From Sclerotinia nivalis (Eukaryota; Ascomycota; Leotiomycetes; Helotiales; Sclerotiniaceae), in assembly GCA_029531795.1 (NCBI GenBank), contig JAPEIS010000013.1:2232001-2296000 (forward strand): a stretch of DNA of 64,000 nucleotides, read 5' to 3'. The notes below the pieces were generated by a model. That model was not told where the DNA came from, searched no databases, and worked only from the letters and a program-made list of their open reading frames with translations. The position numbers were made by a program, and so were the translations under genes. Position 1 is the first letter of the stretch, and the number at the start of each line of letters is the position of its first letter. This document shows positions 10,610 through 23,196 of the stretch, in pieces.

Positions 10610-11425
10610 ATGTCCTTAGAAAATCGCCGGAGACATCCTATTATCATTTCGCCGCCAAAAGCTACCACAAATCCTGATAAAGCTGCCACCCTTATCTTCC
10701 TACATGGCTATGGTTGGTCTGCCGACCAGTTCAACCAGCATCCTCCAAACAGATTATCTGTAGCTCATCACATCCACAAGTCACCTTCACTCCAGCATGT
10801 TAAGATCATTATCCCGGAAGGGTTGCCAAATAATTGGCCAACACCAGGAAAACATACATGGTATAACATTGACCAACCCGTTCCTTCTGCTGGCGACCCT
10901 TCAAAGATTCACGAGTTCGGACAGCATAATTCTGATGTGCGCGATATTGAAGTCTCATTTGACTACTTTGAATTTCTTATCGATGCGGAAATTGCAGCGG
11001 GTACGCCTCCAAACCGAATTATTTTCATGGGCGATAGTCAGGGCGCCTCGATTTTGTACTTATTCCTACTCACCCGACGAAGAGCTGCAGATCTTGGAGC
11101 TGTGATTACATGGGCAGGATTCTCTGCAACGCCATTAGAAACTATAGCGCAAATGCAAGAAAAGAATGGCTTGTCTGAAGGTTGGGCAAAAAATACCGTA
11201 TTGTACATGCTACACGGCAAGGAAGATGTCTTTGTTCCTCTGTCAAGGGCTCAAGCACTTGTGACTGCGCTCGAGAGTTATCGTGCTCGTGGCCAGGGTT
11301 TCACGACTCTTGAGTGGGCAGTCGTGGATGAATTGCGCCATTCCTTGGTTGAACCTGTTTGGCCTTACATTCGACGAATCTTGGAACGCTTCTTAACGGA
11401 AACGGAGGCGGCTTCAAAGTTGTGA
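10610..11425 (+). CDS. Acyl-protein thioesterase/carboxylesterase-like alpha/beta hydrolase
   Basis: An intronless 271-aa protein of the phospholipase/carboxylesterase family (Abhydrolase_2, acyl-protein thioesterase-like). It has an oxyanion-side LIFLHGYGWSADQF at residues 28-41, the nucleophile elbow GDSQG with Ser143, Asp206 in HGKEDVFVP and His244 in ELRHSL, so the catalytic triad is complete. The conserved W-Y-N (TWYNIDQP, residue 83 on) of this family is present. Members remove S-acyl groups from palmitoylated proteins or hydrolyse lysophospholipids and other esters; the substrate here is unknown. There is no signal peptide, so it is probably cytosolic. Compared with 225-240 aa for Apt1, it has an N-terminal extension and a longer loop around residues 85-115. 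The ATG context (ACAAAATG) is good. Confidence 0.88.
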   Translation: MSLENRRRHPIIISPPKATTNPDKAATLIFLHGYGWSADQFNQHPPNRLSVAHHIHKSPSLQHVKIIIPEGLPNNWPTPGKHTWYNIDQPVPSAGDPSKIHEFGQHNSDVRDIEVSFDYFEFLIDAEIAAGTPPNRIIFMGDSQGASILYLFLLTRRRAADLGAVITWAGFSATPLETIAQMQEKNGLSEGWAKNTVLYMLHGKEDVFVPLSRAQALVTALESYRARGQGFTTLEWAVVDELRHSLVEPVWPYIRRILERFLTETEAASKL

Positions 11426-12884
11426 AGCTCGTGGATATTTTTTCGTCATATGTACATTCACAGCATGCTTCGCAAATTTATACTTACTGGAGATTGCCAT
11501 GCTGGAGCTGTTTAAGGACATTGCCCAGCATAATGGACTCCTCGCTTTACAAAAGCAAGCTGTGTGGACGAATGGTGCAAAATAACGCTTCTTTGTACGC
11601 CAATAGATGATCCTGTGAAGCCTGGACAAGTTCTTGATATAGATATTGAGGTTTGTCTTTTGATATATTTCGAATTTTGTTTTTGGATATAGGTATATAT
11701 ATCTTAGCATCGTTCGACAATCCCGATTCGAATGTTTAGATTTCTATCCTTTCTTAGACTTAGAAATCCTTTGTAGTCTTGATTCTTTATATTGAGTAGA
11801 TTTTATTATATTGTTAGAGAATCTAAATTCGATTTCTATCTTTTGTGATAACAAACTTTCTATATAGGACTCTATGATTAATCTTCTTTTATAGGGTATG
11901 AGTTTCTTTTTTTGTACGATAATTTCTTGATTTGAAGCTATTCGGAGTTGTGATCGTTGAATAATAAAATTTTGAAAATATAGTATTGTAGAAAGAGTCG
12001 CGTCAAAAACGCGAAATGCGCGTTTAGACCCACATATTTTGTGGGTCATCTGTACTTTAAAGTGGGACCAAAATTGAGACGAGAACTTGTTTGCCACAAC
12101 AAGCCAAAAAAAAATGTTATAAGATCAAAAAAAAAAAAAGAGTTCGAGAAAAGAAAAAAAATGTCAAGAAGAATGCAATCCATGACTTTTCAAGGAAACT
12201 TGGCCGGGGCCAAGAAGGACAGCAGAGCCACTACCTCTAGGTGTCACTTTTGATTCGCTTCGTAGATGTGCAATCAACGACGACTCCACTGAGCCACGGT
12301 GACTGGTTTTCGTTTTGGTGTATGTTCTCCACAAATCTATTTTGATATATATAATCAAATAATGCTAAGCCGTACTCAATTTCATAACGTGCATAATACT
12401 TTATGAACGTATTTGCTAATTATCACGTGCTCATGCGGCACTCGACCTTACTTAGGCAATGATCTTCATACAGGTAGTCGTCGCCCCCTATAAGAGTTCT
12501 TTCGAACCCTATGCGCAATATTATCTTTTTATTTGAGATGATCAATTGTGTAGTCTTTTGCTAGCCTTTATAGGGTGTACTCATTGTGAATAACCTCAAT
12601 ATCTTATTATTATAAACTATAGTTTCTACGCACCGGAGGCCTAAATTATTCAATCCAATTATAATTTACTCGAATTGATATCTGATTTTGATAGAAAAGA
12701 TTATAGCTCAAAATTAAATTGAGTATAGCGTACTACTACAACTTGTATTTTCACTTTCATTCTTCCCCTTTTGATTACATCGCAGGTGTCATGCCAATGT
12801 GTTTGAGTCTGGTAGAAGAAATGTAGAGTTTGTATTACTGCACAATATGCAGCCAGTTCCTGAATTGGTCTAAGTCCCAGCACT
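11426..12884. other. AT-rich spacer with homopolymer runs
   Basis: About 1.5 kb with no convincing gene. The 11640-12000 part is very AT-rich (TATATATCTTAG, ATTTTATTATATTG). Poly-A-rich tracts occur at 12104-12165. The minus-strand frame at 11744-12097 is low-complexity Ile/Lys/Ser-rich sequence and is not supported as a gene. A decayed transposable element is possible, but no terminal repeats were seen. Confidence 0.45.
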
Positions 12885-14474
12885 TTAATCGCATTTGTCT
12901 CCGCGATTGACTGAGTCAACTACATCTAACCTCTCCGATAACGACCTTATCTCACGATTGATCTCATCAAACTGGCGCTTCAAGCGAGCTATTTCATATC
13001 TAACATCCATCTCCGGTCGTTCTCTTTCTGTTATCTGGTTTACAAGACTTCTCCTAACTGCTGGAACCCTGGTGGTGTCACCTTGAAGAAACCAAGGGTC
13101 GTCTGCTGCAACTTGGTCCTTCAGATCCCGTAACTTCTGCTCATTTTCTTTATCCTGAACCATGACGGAAAGACTTATTGCATCTGCAAGCATCTTCTCG
13201 ATGAGCCTAATAGGTAGCATTTTGTCCTCATGAACCGCACTATGTCTCACCTGTGATACCCGTTTAAGCAGCCATAAGAAATTGGCCACATTTTCCTCGC
13301 CTTGCAGTTGTAGAGTGCTTTTGAGCACTGTGACTTGAGTCACATTTCGATGAAAGAGATGGAGCTGTGCATTGACAAGATGATCCCACTTCATCTCTCG
13401 CAGCATGGACGGGTGATGCCGCACACACCAGTCGTAACAAGCTTGTGTGATGGCTTCATTTGCCTCTTTCATGATTCGAGACTGGAAAATTGGATTGCAT
13501 AGTTTGGTATCGCGCAACAGCATCAATTCTTGGTAGAATGCCTCATATTTTCCCAGATCGCAAGAGGGAAGGTTTGGTACGAACGGTTTGCCTATATCTA
13601 CTATCATTCACGTTAGCTCTGCAGAACTACACGAGACATGATTTATACCTTCATTGCGGGGTCTCTTCCGAGCTGGTTCTAGTGCATCATTGTAATCCAT
13701 GCCACCGTGGTTTCGGTCTCTCTTATATTGTCGTCCGGCACCATGAAAAGCAGAATGCCTGTTGCGATAGCGAGCTTCTCCCTTTCTCCGATAACTTGTT
13801 TCACGACCATGGCGATCTCTTTCGTATTGTTTCGGAGGATCTTGTACTTTGGAAGGCCTCTCGGGGCTGGCAGTTCTTTGTCCCTTATATCTTAATTCTT
13901 GGTCATTGCAATTCTTCTTGTCATGGCTGGAGGAGTTTTGTTCACCGGGAGGCACGGCTGCTTGAATTGTCTCCTTTTCTCGACTTTCTGAATCGTCCGC
14001 ATCCTCAATCAGATTAGCAAGGGGACCTTCATAGACAAGGCTACCTACATCTTCCAAAAGTTCGCTTGTTTTCTCACACCCAGTACCGGTTCTTGCAGTT
14101 GCTGATTGAAAATCGAGCAGGAGGTCAGCAAGTCCGATTCGTGCATTTGAATTGGCCCTAAACCACCCGTCTTTTAGGATATCGACCACCTTTTCAGCAA
14201 CTTTCTTTGGCGAAAGACCATGCAGGAATTTCGCTCTGCTTTCGAAGTGTTCATCGACTAAATTTTTGACTTCTTTTCTCAGAGTGTATGTGGTGTGGTC
14301 ACCAACGAAAACATTTGCATATGCTATGAAAATCCGTCTTTTGTTGGCGGCCAGAGGCGAGTCGCTGTGCTGCCACGAATCCGGATTGTTCGGGACAGAA
14401 TTATCCATGTTCATATTTGGTCGGGGAATTTCGTGATAGAAATGGAACCTATGTGATGGTATCCACGATAACAA
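12885..14474 (-). CDS. Hypothetical two-exon protein with Arg-rich linker and coiled coil
   Basis: Exons 14474-13649 and 13600-12885 are joined over a 48-bp intron (donor GTATAA, GCTAAC branch, acceptor GATAG), giving 513 aa; the junction reads KRPRNEVDIGKPF. Starting at the Met at residue 21 (14414) would shorten it. I do not recognise a named family. Residues 43-140 form a folded-looking region (IFIAYANVFVGDHTTYTLRK). Residues about 180-270 are Arg/Asp/Ser-rich and disordered (PKQYERDRHGRETSYRRKGE), similar to RNA-associated proteins. The second exon is helical and ends in a coiled coil (MDVRYEIARLKRQFDEINRE). A nuclear or RNA-linked role would be a guess. Confidence 0.65.
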
Positions 14475-16910
14475 TTTTCTGTGCGTCGAAGGGATGATTT
14501 GAATAGATTGGAAAATTCTTATCTGTGACTTTATTTTTCGACGGGCAATGTTACAGATCCATCAGATTGACAACTATTAGACAAAGTTGGGCAGTCTTCT
14601 CTCAAGAGGAAGTCAGAGGCTGGCAGTAGACTAATATAGAACAGAATAGGAGATGGTAGAACATATTAAACTTTGCTAACATAGTAGTAAATGAAGTGAC
14701 TAACTATGGTTCCTTGTTCCCGGTGTTGCCCTTTGGAATGGCAACTACAGAAATAAATCTGAGCATTATTTAAACGCTTCGCTGTGGGTGATCTTCAAGT
14801 TTGAGAGGATTGTAGATGACTGGAATGTTGTAGACCTAAGAGGAGCGGGCATTATGCTGTCTAGGCATTGTTTGTAATAATCGTGGGAATAAATCTTGTC
14901 TAAAGGACACACAACTAGGAGCCTCGAGTATCTTTCTATTTCTATGCACATAACGTCTCCAAGGATATGCATGTAATGATCTAATTTTCACTCTTCTACC
15001 ACAATAAAGTAGCATGAAGGCTCCGATCAATGACTTCATTTCAATAATGAGCAGGTTTTGGATGAAGTTTTCGCGTAACTGAGAATTTAGTAATTTAGAT
15101 AGCATAGTGCCATAATTCACTATCAGGTGAGAGTATATGAAGATGTCAAATAGTTGATGTAGTGGTTGCAAGCAAAGGCATGCTGCTGGCGCGAACTCGC
15201 TTATCTACCGAGCCGATTAGCATTCGCCACATTTGCCAGAAAGCAGAACAAAAAATGGCAAAAAGGGCAAAAGAATAGTAGAGAAGTAGTGGGAAACAAA
15301 TAGTGAAGAGTTGAATAAACATTTAAAGAGTGGTGCTGAGACTGGATACCAACATCTCAAAGCAATCTGTGACCTTTATGGGAGGTGTTAAAGGAACAAA
15401 CAGCCATTCAATTTCTGAAGGTGTTGGGATTTTTTATACCGCTGATGTGCAAACAACCTGAAGACTCGGCGATAGTGCTTGGTTTCGTATTGGCGTGGGA
15501 CCGATCAACCTCCTTCGATATATTTATATATTAAGCGAGGGTACCGACTCTTTACATTATCATAGCAAGGCTGCATCATATTGAGTGAATAGTTTTACCC
15601 AGCTATGTCAGAATTCCAAAATAATCGGCAGCTCCTCATAGTGCGAGAGACACATCCGTTTTCTTGTTCCACTTGGTGCGAATAAATGTGCTATTCTCGA
15701 GACGAAATCTGGACCGAAAACTGTTTCGCATGCTAGGCTGCCAAAGGCCCCAAAAACTGGAATCGTAACCATAGCTACCCTGGGTTGCATGTACACCTAA
15801 TCATTGGTGTAGTATATGCTTATGACTATCTTCCAGTCGTAGGATAATTTCCCTACGTCTTCCAACATGAGCATATGTCTCATGCGACAGAGTCTTACCA
15901 CCTTACGTAGAAAACGCAGCGCAACATCTGCGATCTTTGTCTCTCTCCAATCTTCGCAATAAATGTTTCTGCAACCAAATTTCCATCAACAATCCATTCT
16001 CACAAGTGACACTAAAGGCTCTCTGAAGAAGAAGACTTGCACTAGTCGGCCATAAGACCATCAAACTCACGTATTTACCACCACACCCAATTCTGCCTTC
16101 GAGTTCCAAGGCCAATATATACTAAAACTAGTATAGCCACGACTCTCACCTCGGCTTCGTCTCCAACTCCGGCCCGTAGCATCAATACACCATTTACTAT
16201 TCCACTAAACCCATCCATTCAAGTATCTTCATAACCACACCGCCATAGCTGTACACCAAAACCGTAAATTAAAAAGAATAATCAAAATAGCCTATAGTCA
16301 ATTCGGAGAAATAGCATCGAATAGGGAACACTACAAGTTTTAGGACATTTCTGGAGGATTTTCGATGCATCGCGGGGTGGGAAAATTCCTGGTCGCTTGG
16401 TGTGAGGAATTTGGAGGAGAATTACGAGAAGGAGGTGCTGGTGAGGGTGCTGAGCATAAGCGAGGTAAGGGGGCATAAGAGTACTTTTTGGATAGTGGAT
16501 TTTCGGGAGATTGTGGCTGTAGAAACGAGATGTAGAAACGAGAGGCTGGCAAAAGGAGCGCGAGACCGGGAGGGGGAACACTAATTCTATAGCCCGTTAT
16601 TTTTTCATAATTGCTGCAACTCCATTCCTAGCGGTGGTAATTTCTCGTTAGCGCAAAATTATTGACCTGACCCGGAATGTTTTCAGCCTCGACTTTGCAA
16701 ATCCGAAAATATCAAGAAGATGACCCAAGGTATGCGGATTACAAAAGGCAGAATAAAATGGTTGAAAAAATATTTATAATTTATAACAAATGTCTAATTT
16801 GGTAATCAGATGCAATTGTCATCTATACCTTCCCGCCACCAATGATATATCCCAAACGCCAATCTCATCTTATCATACGTTGAAGTATTAATTGTAAGAC
16901 TGAGACATTA
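14475..16910. other. 2.4-kb spacer, no gene recognised
   Basis: Only short frames are present. The minus frames at 14836-15171 (111 aa) and 15608-15796 (62 aa, with ETVFGPDFVSRIAHLFAPSG) have fairly normal composition but no splice partners or family motif that I could find. They could be fragments of decayed genes. The DNA is otherwise AT-rich and unremarkable. Confidence 0.4.
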
Positions 16911-18195
16911 TTATACAATTGCTTTAGCCATACCAGTAGCTTCATCAGACAATATAGTTACACCCTTTCTCTTCTTAAGAACATTCTCTATGAATGCCTC
17001 ACCAGCTTTGTATGAACTTCTCACTAGAGGTCCACTGGCACAATATAAGAACCCAAGATCTAATGCGCGCTGACGCCAGGTCTCGAATACCTCAGGTGTA
17101 ACATATTCTTCTACTTTCATATGACGCTTGGTAGGGCGCATATATTGACCGAAAGTAACGACGTCAACATTGACTTCTCGAAGATCTGAAAATAATTGTT
17201 AATGATTGAACGAAATAATAGACGGGAGATTATGTCATACCTCTCAATGCTTGCCACAATGCTTCTTCCGTTTCTCCCAACCCAAGCATAATACTTGTCT
17301 TTGTAATTAATGAAGGTTTAGCTTTCTTCGCCGCATCCAGGACCTTCAAACTTTGTCGGTATTTCGCCCTTCTATCTCGAACAAATGGTGTAAGTTCTTC
17401 AGTAGTCTCCATGTTATGCGCATAAACGTCTAAACCACTTTCCGCAACCAATTTCACCATTTCCAAATCTCCTCCATAATCACCAGTCAACGCCTCGACC
17501 AAGATTGAAGATTTTTTCTGCTTAATCTTCATAATTGTCTCTGCAAAATGTCTTGCCCCTCCATCTGCAAGATCATCTCTATCCACAGATGTTAAAACAA
17601 CATATCCTAAGCCCCATCTCGACAATGCTTCAGCAGTATGTTCCGGTTCGTGAGGATCCAGCGGAGGCGGTGCTTTTGACGTCTTGACACTACAAAATCG
17701 ACATCCTCTTGTGCAAGTATCTCCCATCAACATGATTGTCGCAGTAGCAGCACTTTTATCACTGCCGCCCCAGCAATCCGAGATATTCGGACATCGAGCT
17801 TCTTCGCATACAGTATGTAAGTTTAACCCTCGCAGATCCTTCTTAATCTTTTTGTAATTCGAATTGTCCGGAATTGGCGTCTTTAACCATTCGGGTAATC
17901 TTGTAATTTGCCTCTTCTTTCCAGGAGGACCAACCATCGCAGTACGCAATTCGAGTGCATCTTCGGGTGTAAGAGCTTTATCTGGCAAGCCGACAAACTC
18001 TGAAAATGAGGGAACGGCATTGATCTTGTCTTTGAAGTATGTAGGACGTCGTTTCGCGATGGGTGTCGGCTTGGATGCATCCGTTTCAGTGGCGAATGAT
18101 CGTGAAGCTGCGGTAGGAATTGCGAGTATCTTTCTTGATGTCTGTCGCAATGGAGGCGCATTGAGACATCTGAATCTTGGTACTATTGATGCCAT
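16911..18195 (-). CDS. lip5/LIAS: Lipoyl synthase, mitochondrial
   Basis: Exons 18195-17241 and 17186-1-end 16911 (second exon 17185-16911) encode 409 aa around a 55-bp intron (GTATGA donor, TTTCAG acceptor); the junction reads [19 protein letters not shown]. This radical-SAM enzyme inserts two sulfurs into octanoyl groups to make the lipoyl cofactor of pyruvate and 2-oxoglutarate dehydrogenases and the glycine cleavage system. The auxiliary cluster motif [12 protein letters not shown] has Cys 130, 135 and 141. The radical-SAM motif CTRGCRFC has Cys 161, 165 and 168. The C-terminal RSSYKAGE supplies the conserved serine ligand. The first 35 residues (Arg, Ser and Ala-rich, no acidic residue) look like a mitochondrial presequence. 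It is divergent from spc19 with a 496-bp shared spacer. Confidence 0.97.
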
Positions 18196-18691
18196 CTTGA
18201 ATATCCTGGCTTAATGTGCTGATAATTGAGATGTTTACTGTTGAGATTGTTGAGATTATTTTCTGATAAGGATGCTCGCAAAAATGGCTTACGTAAAATC
18301 CTAGACCGTTGATATGCGGTTCATGAGTTATTGGAATTTGGAAGTTTAAGTAAGTAGCCACTGGATAGAGAATAGTTACCTTTATATCTTAAAGTGTAAT
18401 TGCTTCAGATAATTGTACACATTTAATGGGTTCACTTCCCCATACATCGAAAGAAAGTTGCAACTTTCCACACGTAAGTAGTTGCCGGTACCTAGTGACA
18501 TACATTTCCCGGTGACCCTTCATTCACCCCGCCAAAAAATTCACATGGGAGTAAATATCCCTGTCCCAGCAACCATCGCGTTTTCCAGCACATAAATCAA
18601 CAACCTCAATTTACAGCATATTAGTCCCAAACTGTCCGTTGGCTAGTCTAGCACTCCACTACTCACCTTCTTACTCATAGCATCTACGAAA
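18196..18691. promoter_or_regulatory. Shared promoter of lipoyl synthase and spc19
   Basis: A 496-bp divergent spacer with no coding frame of its own. It presumably carries the promoters of both housekeeping genes; no specific element is identified. Confidence 0.5.
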
Positions 18692-19374
18692 ATGAATACA
18701 CAAAGTCCTTCCGCACTTCTTTCCTCCTCCGTAGCTTCTCTCCGATCCTCTCTCAGTACCTTAGATAACAGCATCTCGATACTTGATTCCGGGATATCAG
18801 ATTTTCCACGTCTAAAGTCTGTTCTTAGTACTACTAGGGTATGTCTCTCATTTCCTCTTTCCGCTACAGGATCAATCTGCATCTCCATCTACATCTACAA
18901 ACCATTCAATCCCAAATCCCACAAAATAAACATGAACTAAACCAAACTTCCCAGCACTTCGAACTAACCCCCTCCACAACCCTCCACGCGGCGCAACGTT
19001 CCTTAGCCGAAGAACTCGAACCCGCAATCGAAACGCTCCTCTCCCGCTCCGAATCCCTGATCTCCCGTCTCCAAAGAAAAGAAGAACAACTCATCGCCCG
19101 CTCCCAACTACTATCCGGCCGTCTGGAATCTTCCACTTCTTCCACTGCAAACCCTACATCTAAAGCTTCGAAATTAAGTCGAAAGAAGAGTTGGGAATTA
19201 GGGTTGAATAAAAGTGGAAGTGGAGGAGGAAACGAGGAAAAGGCGATGAGGTTGAAGGTGTTGAGGCAAAAGAAGGAGAGATTGGGATATGCGGTTGAGA
19301 GGTTAGGGTTGCAGAGTCAGCAGAGACAGAGACAGCTGAGGATGAGTGTTGCGCCGCCGTCTTTTGATGAGTGA
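18692..19374 (+). CDS. spc19: DASH/Dam1 complex subunit Spc19
   Basis: Exons 18692-18838 and 18955-19374 encode 188 aa; the 116-bp intron has donor GTATGT and acceptor TTCCCAG. The junction restores the family signature DSGISDFPRLKSVLSTTR followed by HFELTP. Spc19 is a subunit of the DASH ring, which couples kinetochores to spindle microtubule plus ends. The N-terminal half matches the conserved Spc19 domain, including the opening SSSVASLRSSLSTLDNSI. Residues about 65-110 are a helical heptad region (LLSRSESLISRLQRKEEQLI). A second predicted helix lies at 150-180, and the tail is Gln/Arg-rich. The length is within the usual range for filamentous fungi. Confidence 0.93.
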
Positions 19375-20012
19375 TTTTTAGGAATCTAGTCAAGCAGGTG
19401 CAGCAATGGATATTGAGGACGAGTTTCCATGAGTGTCAAGCATTCCGAACGCTATTATGCAACCCCTCCTCCCAGTCGGACACATGTTAGTGTAAGGAGG
19501 GAAATGTCATTTCAGAGATCCATTCATCCTATCGCCCACCTTATACCAATATCCAAATTCCGTAAAGTCAAGCCCGATCTAGCTTCGTCGCTGCAACTCG
19601 GTTCGAGATTTGTTATGCGCCAGATGTCGCATTTTAAAGTGGGCGAAAGTGAATGGTAAGGAATTTGTTGCACTGGAAAGAAATAGCGGAAGATGCCAAG
19701 CGGGTTATGATGATCTGAAGTTTGCTACATGTAATGCGAATTATGCGATGAGAATACACCCTTGGTGCTGTGCTTAGCAACACATGTAGCATATTCTTAC
19801 CGAGGGGTCTTGATCTTACTCTCAGTGGGGCTTTAGCTGTGTATTGAATCCTTTTTCAGGGGAACAGGGTAAATGCACGATGATGATAGCCTCCCGGGCT
19901 CAGCTTCATTGAAGGAAACGTGTAAGTTCAGTTAATGGATATAGACATAAATAAATTCAAATCCGCTTATCTAAAACTATGGTATCATATTTCTTTTCTT
20001 CCCCCAAAGATT
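19375..20012. other. Convergent 3' spacer
   Basis: This region lies between the stop codons of spc19 (+) and the siroheme gene (-) and holds 3' untranslated DNA. The plus frame at 19429-19659 shows no family features. Confidence 0.5.
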
Positions 20013-21833
20013 CTAGACCTTCAATTCCCTCCCAAAACCATCCCCCCTCACCACATCCGGCCTCTCCCCCTCATCACCACAAACCCCCAATCCCAATTCT
20101 CCCAACCCCAAATCATCCAAATCATCCAACCCCTTAAACCCCTCCTCGACAACCCATTTCCTCCCCTCTTTCCTAGAATTTTGATTAAACAAAACCTCGC
20201 ACGCAGCTCCCAATACCAAGAGTCCAGGTGGTCTGCTACCCACTTCTTCAATAGCATCTACGACCCATTCTAAAGATGTTCTTACGACCCTTTGATCCGG
20301 ACACGATGCTCGTTCTATTACTGCACATGGAGTGCTTAGCGGCCATAACTTCCTGCTTTGATCGACTTCCCCATTTTCGTCGACTACCTTTGCGTCTTCG
20401 GAATTGTGAGTGGTGAGATCAGCTACTAATCCCTTAATCCTATGAAGTGCCATTAAAAACACCACAGTTTGTGTAGCCACATATTGAGGTGGCACAGTAG
20501 GTTTCCCCTTCCGTCCAGTTCCAGTACATATAAGTACTTGATCACTAACCGCCCTCTGCGTCGCCGGTATCCCCGCAAATAAGGGCGCGCTCAATGCACT
20601 CGTAATTCCAGGAAGCACAACAACTCGATCTCCATACCCTTCTTTTCGGAAAAACTCAAATTCCTCTCCTCCTCGTCCGTATATATATGGATCGCCTTGT
20701 TTTAAACGCAAAACAGTTTTGCCGGCTTGCAAACCAGCTAGTCCAAGGGATAATAATTCTTGTTGTGCTAGTTCGGCGTTGCCGGGGAATTTGCGCGCGA
20801 TGTGGATGGGTGTTCGACGGGGGATTAGGTCGAGAACGCCGGAGGGAACGAGTTTGTCGGCGAGGATTATATCAGCGGAGAGGATGGCTTTGTGAGTTGC
20901 GCGAGTGAGTAGGTCGGGGTGTCCTGGTCCTGAACCTGCTAAGATGATTTGTGGGAGTTTGGACACGCGTGAATCGAGGATCGATGTATCGAGAGGAGTG
21001 GAAGTTGATGGGTTGGTAGCGTAGGACTTTAAGACGCTCTCGACATCTGAATCAGTGATTGAGGCCAATCGACGAAGAGGCCAATATTCACAGATTTGGG
21101 AAAGCCATCGCATGCGTCTATTCTTCGCAGCATCAAGGTCTGCTTCCGTAATGAGTTTATTGAAAGTAGCACTTTGGTCTATTTCTTCTTCATTGTCCAG
21201 GTCCCCGGCTGCAGTGAGATGTGCCAAATGATCTTCTTCTTGTATACGTCTGCGGATCGTACCGAGTCGTAGACATGACTCTCCTAAATTTGTAGGAAGC
21301 GAGGAGGCTATTTCGCGACGGATTCGAGAGGAGAGTTTGCAACCTTTACCATTGGTTGTTACGCCGATTTGAAGTGGCCCGTCGGTGTGTGTTGAGAGGA
21401 GGGAAAATGTACCGAGATTTGATGCATCTGCTACATTTACTGGTATGCGATTTCGTTTGCAAAGTTGTGAGATGTGTGTGCCTGAATATGTTAGCTTTGC
21501 AACCTCTCATGCAAAGAAACTATACTTACTCAATGGATCTCGAGGCCCCGAGGTGACAAACACTGCATCGACTACTCTTCCAATTTCTTCTCTTCCCAAG
21601 GTCATAACATCATCATCTTCAAATGATTTCTTCAACCATTCTACTTCCCCGTTTTCAATTCGTTTTTGTAATGTATAATGTAGTTGAGAGGATTCAGGCG
21701 CAATGAGAATTGGTTTTGCTCCTACTTCGAGTGATTTTGTACATCTTGCTCCCGCTAATGGATTGGATCCAACTATAAGGTGAATATGAGAAGTTGAATC
21801 AATAGCTGTAAGGAGAGATATTGGAGTCATCAT
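20013..21833 (-). CDS. met1: Siroheme synthase: Met8-like domain fused to uroporphyrinogen-III C-methyltransferase (Met1)
   Basis: Exons 21833-21530 and 21481-20013 encode 590 aa around a 48-bp intron (GTAAGT, GCTAAC, TTCAG). Residues about 15-180 resemble a precorrin-2 dehydrogenase/ferrochelatase module (HIHLIVGSNPLAGARCTKSL, later NVADASNLGTFSLLS). However, the usual glycine-rich NAD motif is replaced by GSNPLAGARC, so dehydrogenase activity is not assured. Residues about 277-520 are a tetrapyrrole methylase with AGSGPGHPDLLT (283 on), ADIILADKLVP, RLKQGDPYIYGRGGEE and VLPGITSALSAP. The methylase makes precorrin-2 from uroporphyrinogen III, the first step to siroheme for sulfite and nitrite reductases. 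The C-terminal 60 residues are Gly/Asp/Leu-rich and poorly conserved in appearance. It is probably cytosolic. Confidence 0.93.
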
Positions 21834-23196
21834 GAATATGGCAAACTCTTTCTGGTACTATCACAGTGGGTGATGGAATAAATGGATAGTAACAGGAGAT
21901 CAAAGGGAATAATCTTATCAGATAGATATGATCAAAGGAATGTAGTATGAAATATGAAGAGAGATGAATACATATGAAGCCAAAGCCAAAGATATAATAT
22001 TCAATTGTAATGAACGAAGCTAAAATAAAAGAACGAAATATCTCCTTACCAACTCCGTCCCAATTGACTTCTTATTTTCGGTGTTTGAATCTATTGTGGT
22101 TATTTTTTGCTGAGCAGCTTGTTATCGTGAAATAACGCCATCGATAAGAAATTTCATATTGCCCCTCCATGCATGCGGGCTGATGGGGATGACTAACCTG
22201 TAAATAGCCTATTTTATTGCCGCTTTAAAGTCGACGGTTCGGACATTCTGGAATCTATGACGCCTAAAACATCATTTCCAGGGTCAACGTCTAGTCACAA
22301 ATCATATCGAAGCGAGCCCCTTCATCGACTACGTAGGGAAGTGGTACCCTTGGTCAATTACACCTTCTTTAATTCAATTCAATTCATTCAGCCTCTACAT
22401 CCTCAAAACATCAAGCCATTAAATTGTTTCCCGCAGGATAAAGCAGCAACCTCCAACGTCGCGCCCCTTCAAATCTTAGCGACCCACTCCAACTGTCGGA
22501 CCCAATCATCGTTCCTTAATTATATTTCCCTTACTACCCCGCGGATTTCCGGAAATGTGCAAACCACCTCAATCTTGACTACGAATACCTGGTAAGGACT
22601 TTTCAAATATGGATAGTAGAAAGCTCTACTTGTCAATCGCAAGAAGTGATTTGTTATCTGTAAGATGATTATGAATCTCTGATGTCTAAGTTTAGACGCG
22701 AAAGAAATTGTTCGGCACTCTGGCAGATGTATCCCTTGCGTCGTTGGCGGGCACATTCTTTGAGGAGTTGCCAACACCAGGTGGGTATCTCTGATATCTC
22801 TACAGGAGCTCACACCATCCTGTCCCATCCTGTCACACATGAAAATTGCATTCCGTATGGATGATGATAGTATTTCCTTACTTATTCCCATATTTCTCCT
22901 CGAGGAATCGAATTATATCCCTAGCTACTTATATTTACCCATATGCTGGACAAGTATGTTGCCAAGCAGTAGCAGCGGTAGAACTATTCCACGATCGCCT
23001 GAATTTTTGTCAGTCATGATTATGATCTGCACAAATGCCATTCCTCGAGAGCCGCGCCATAGTATTTCCACCCGCATTCCATAGATCCTCGCATCAACGC
23101 CTAGCATTCCTTGATTATGGAAATCTGTAAAACCTCTGACATCTGCCGTCTCTCCATTTTTTTCTCACCATTGATCGATACTAGGTAACATTCAAG
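21834..23196. other. 1.4-kb spacer, no gene recognised
   Basis: This is the upstream DNA of the siroheme gene (-) and of the Cys/Ser-rich gene (+). Frames at 22257-22595 (+) and 22520-22891 (-) overlap each other and lack any family feature. Nothing else is seen. Confidence 0.45.

Noticed and set aside
11744..12097. A 117-aa minus-strand frame in AT-rich DNA
   Set aside because: Low-complexity Ile/Lys/Ser composition from AT-rich sequence; no transposon motif or terminal repeats were found.
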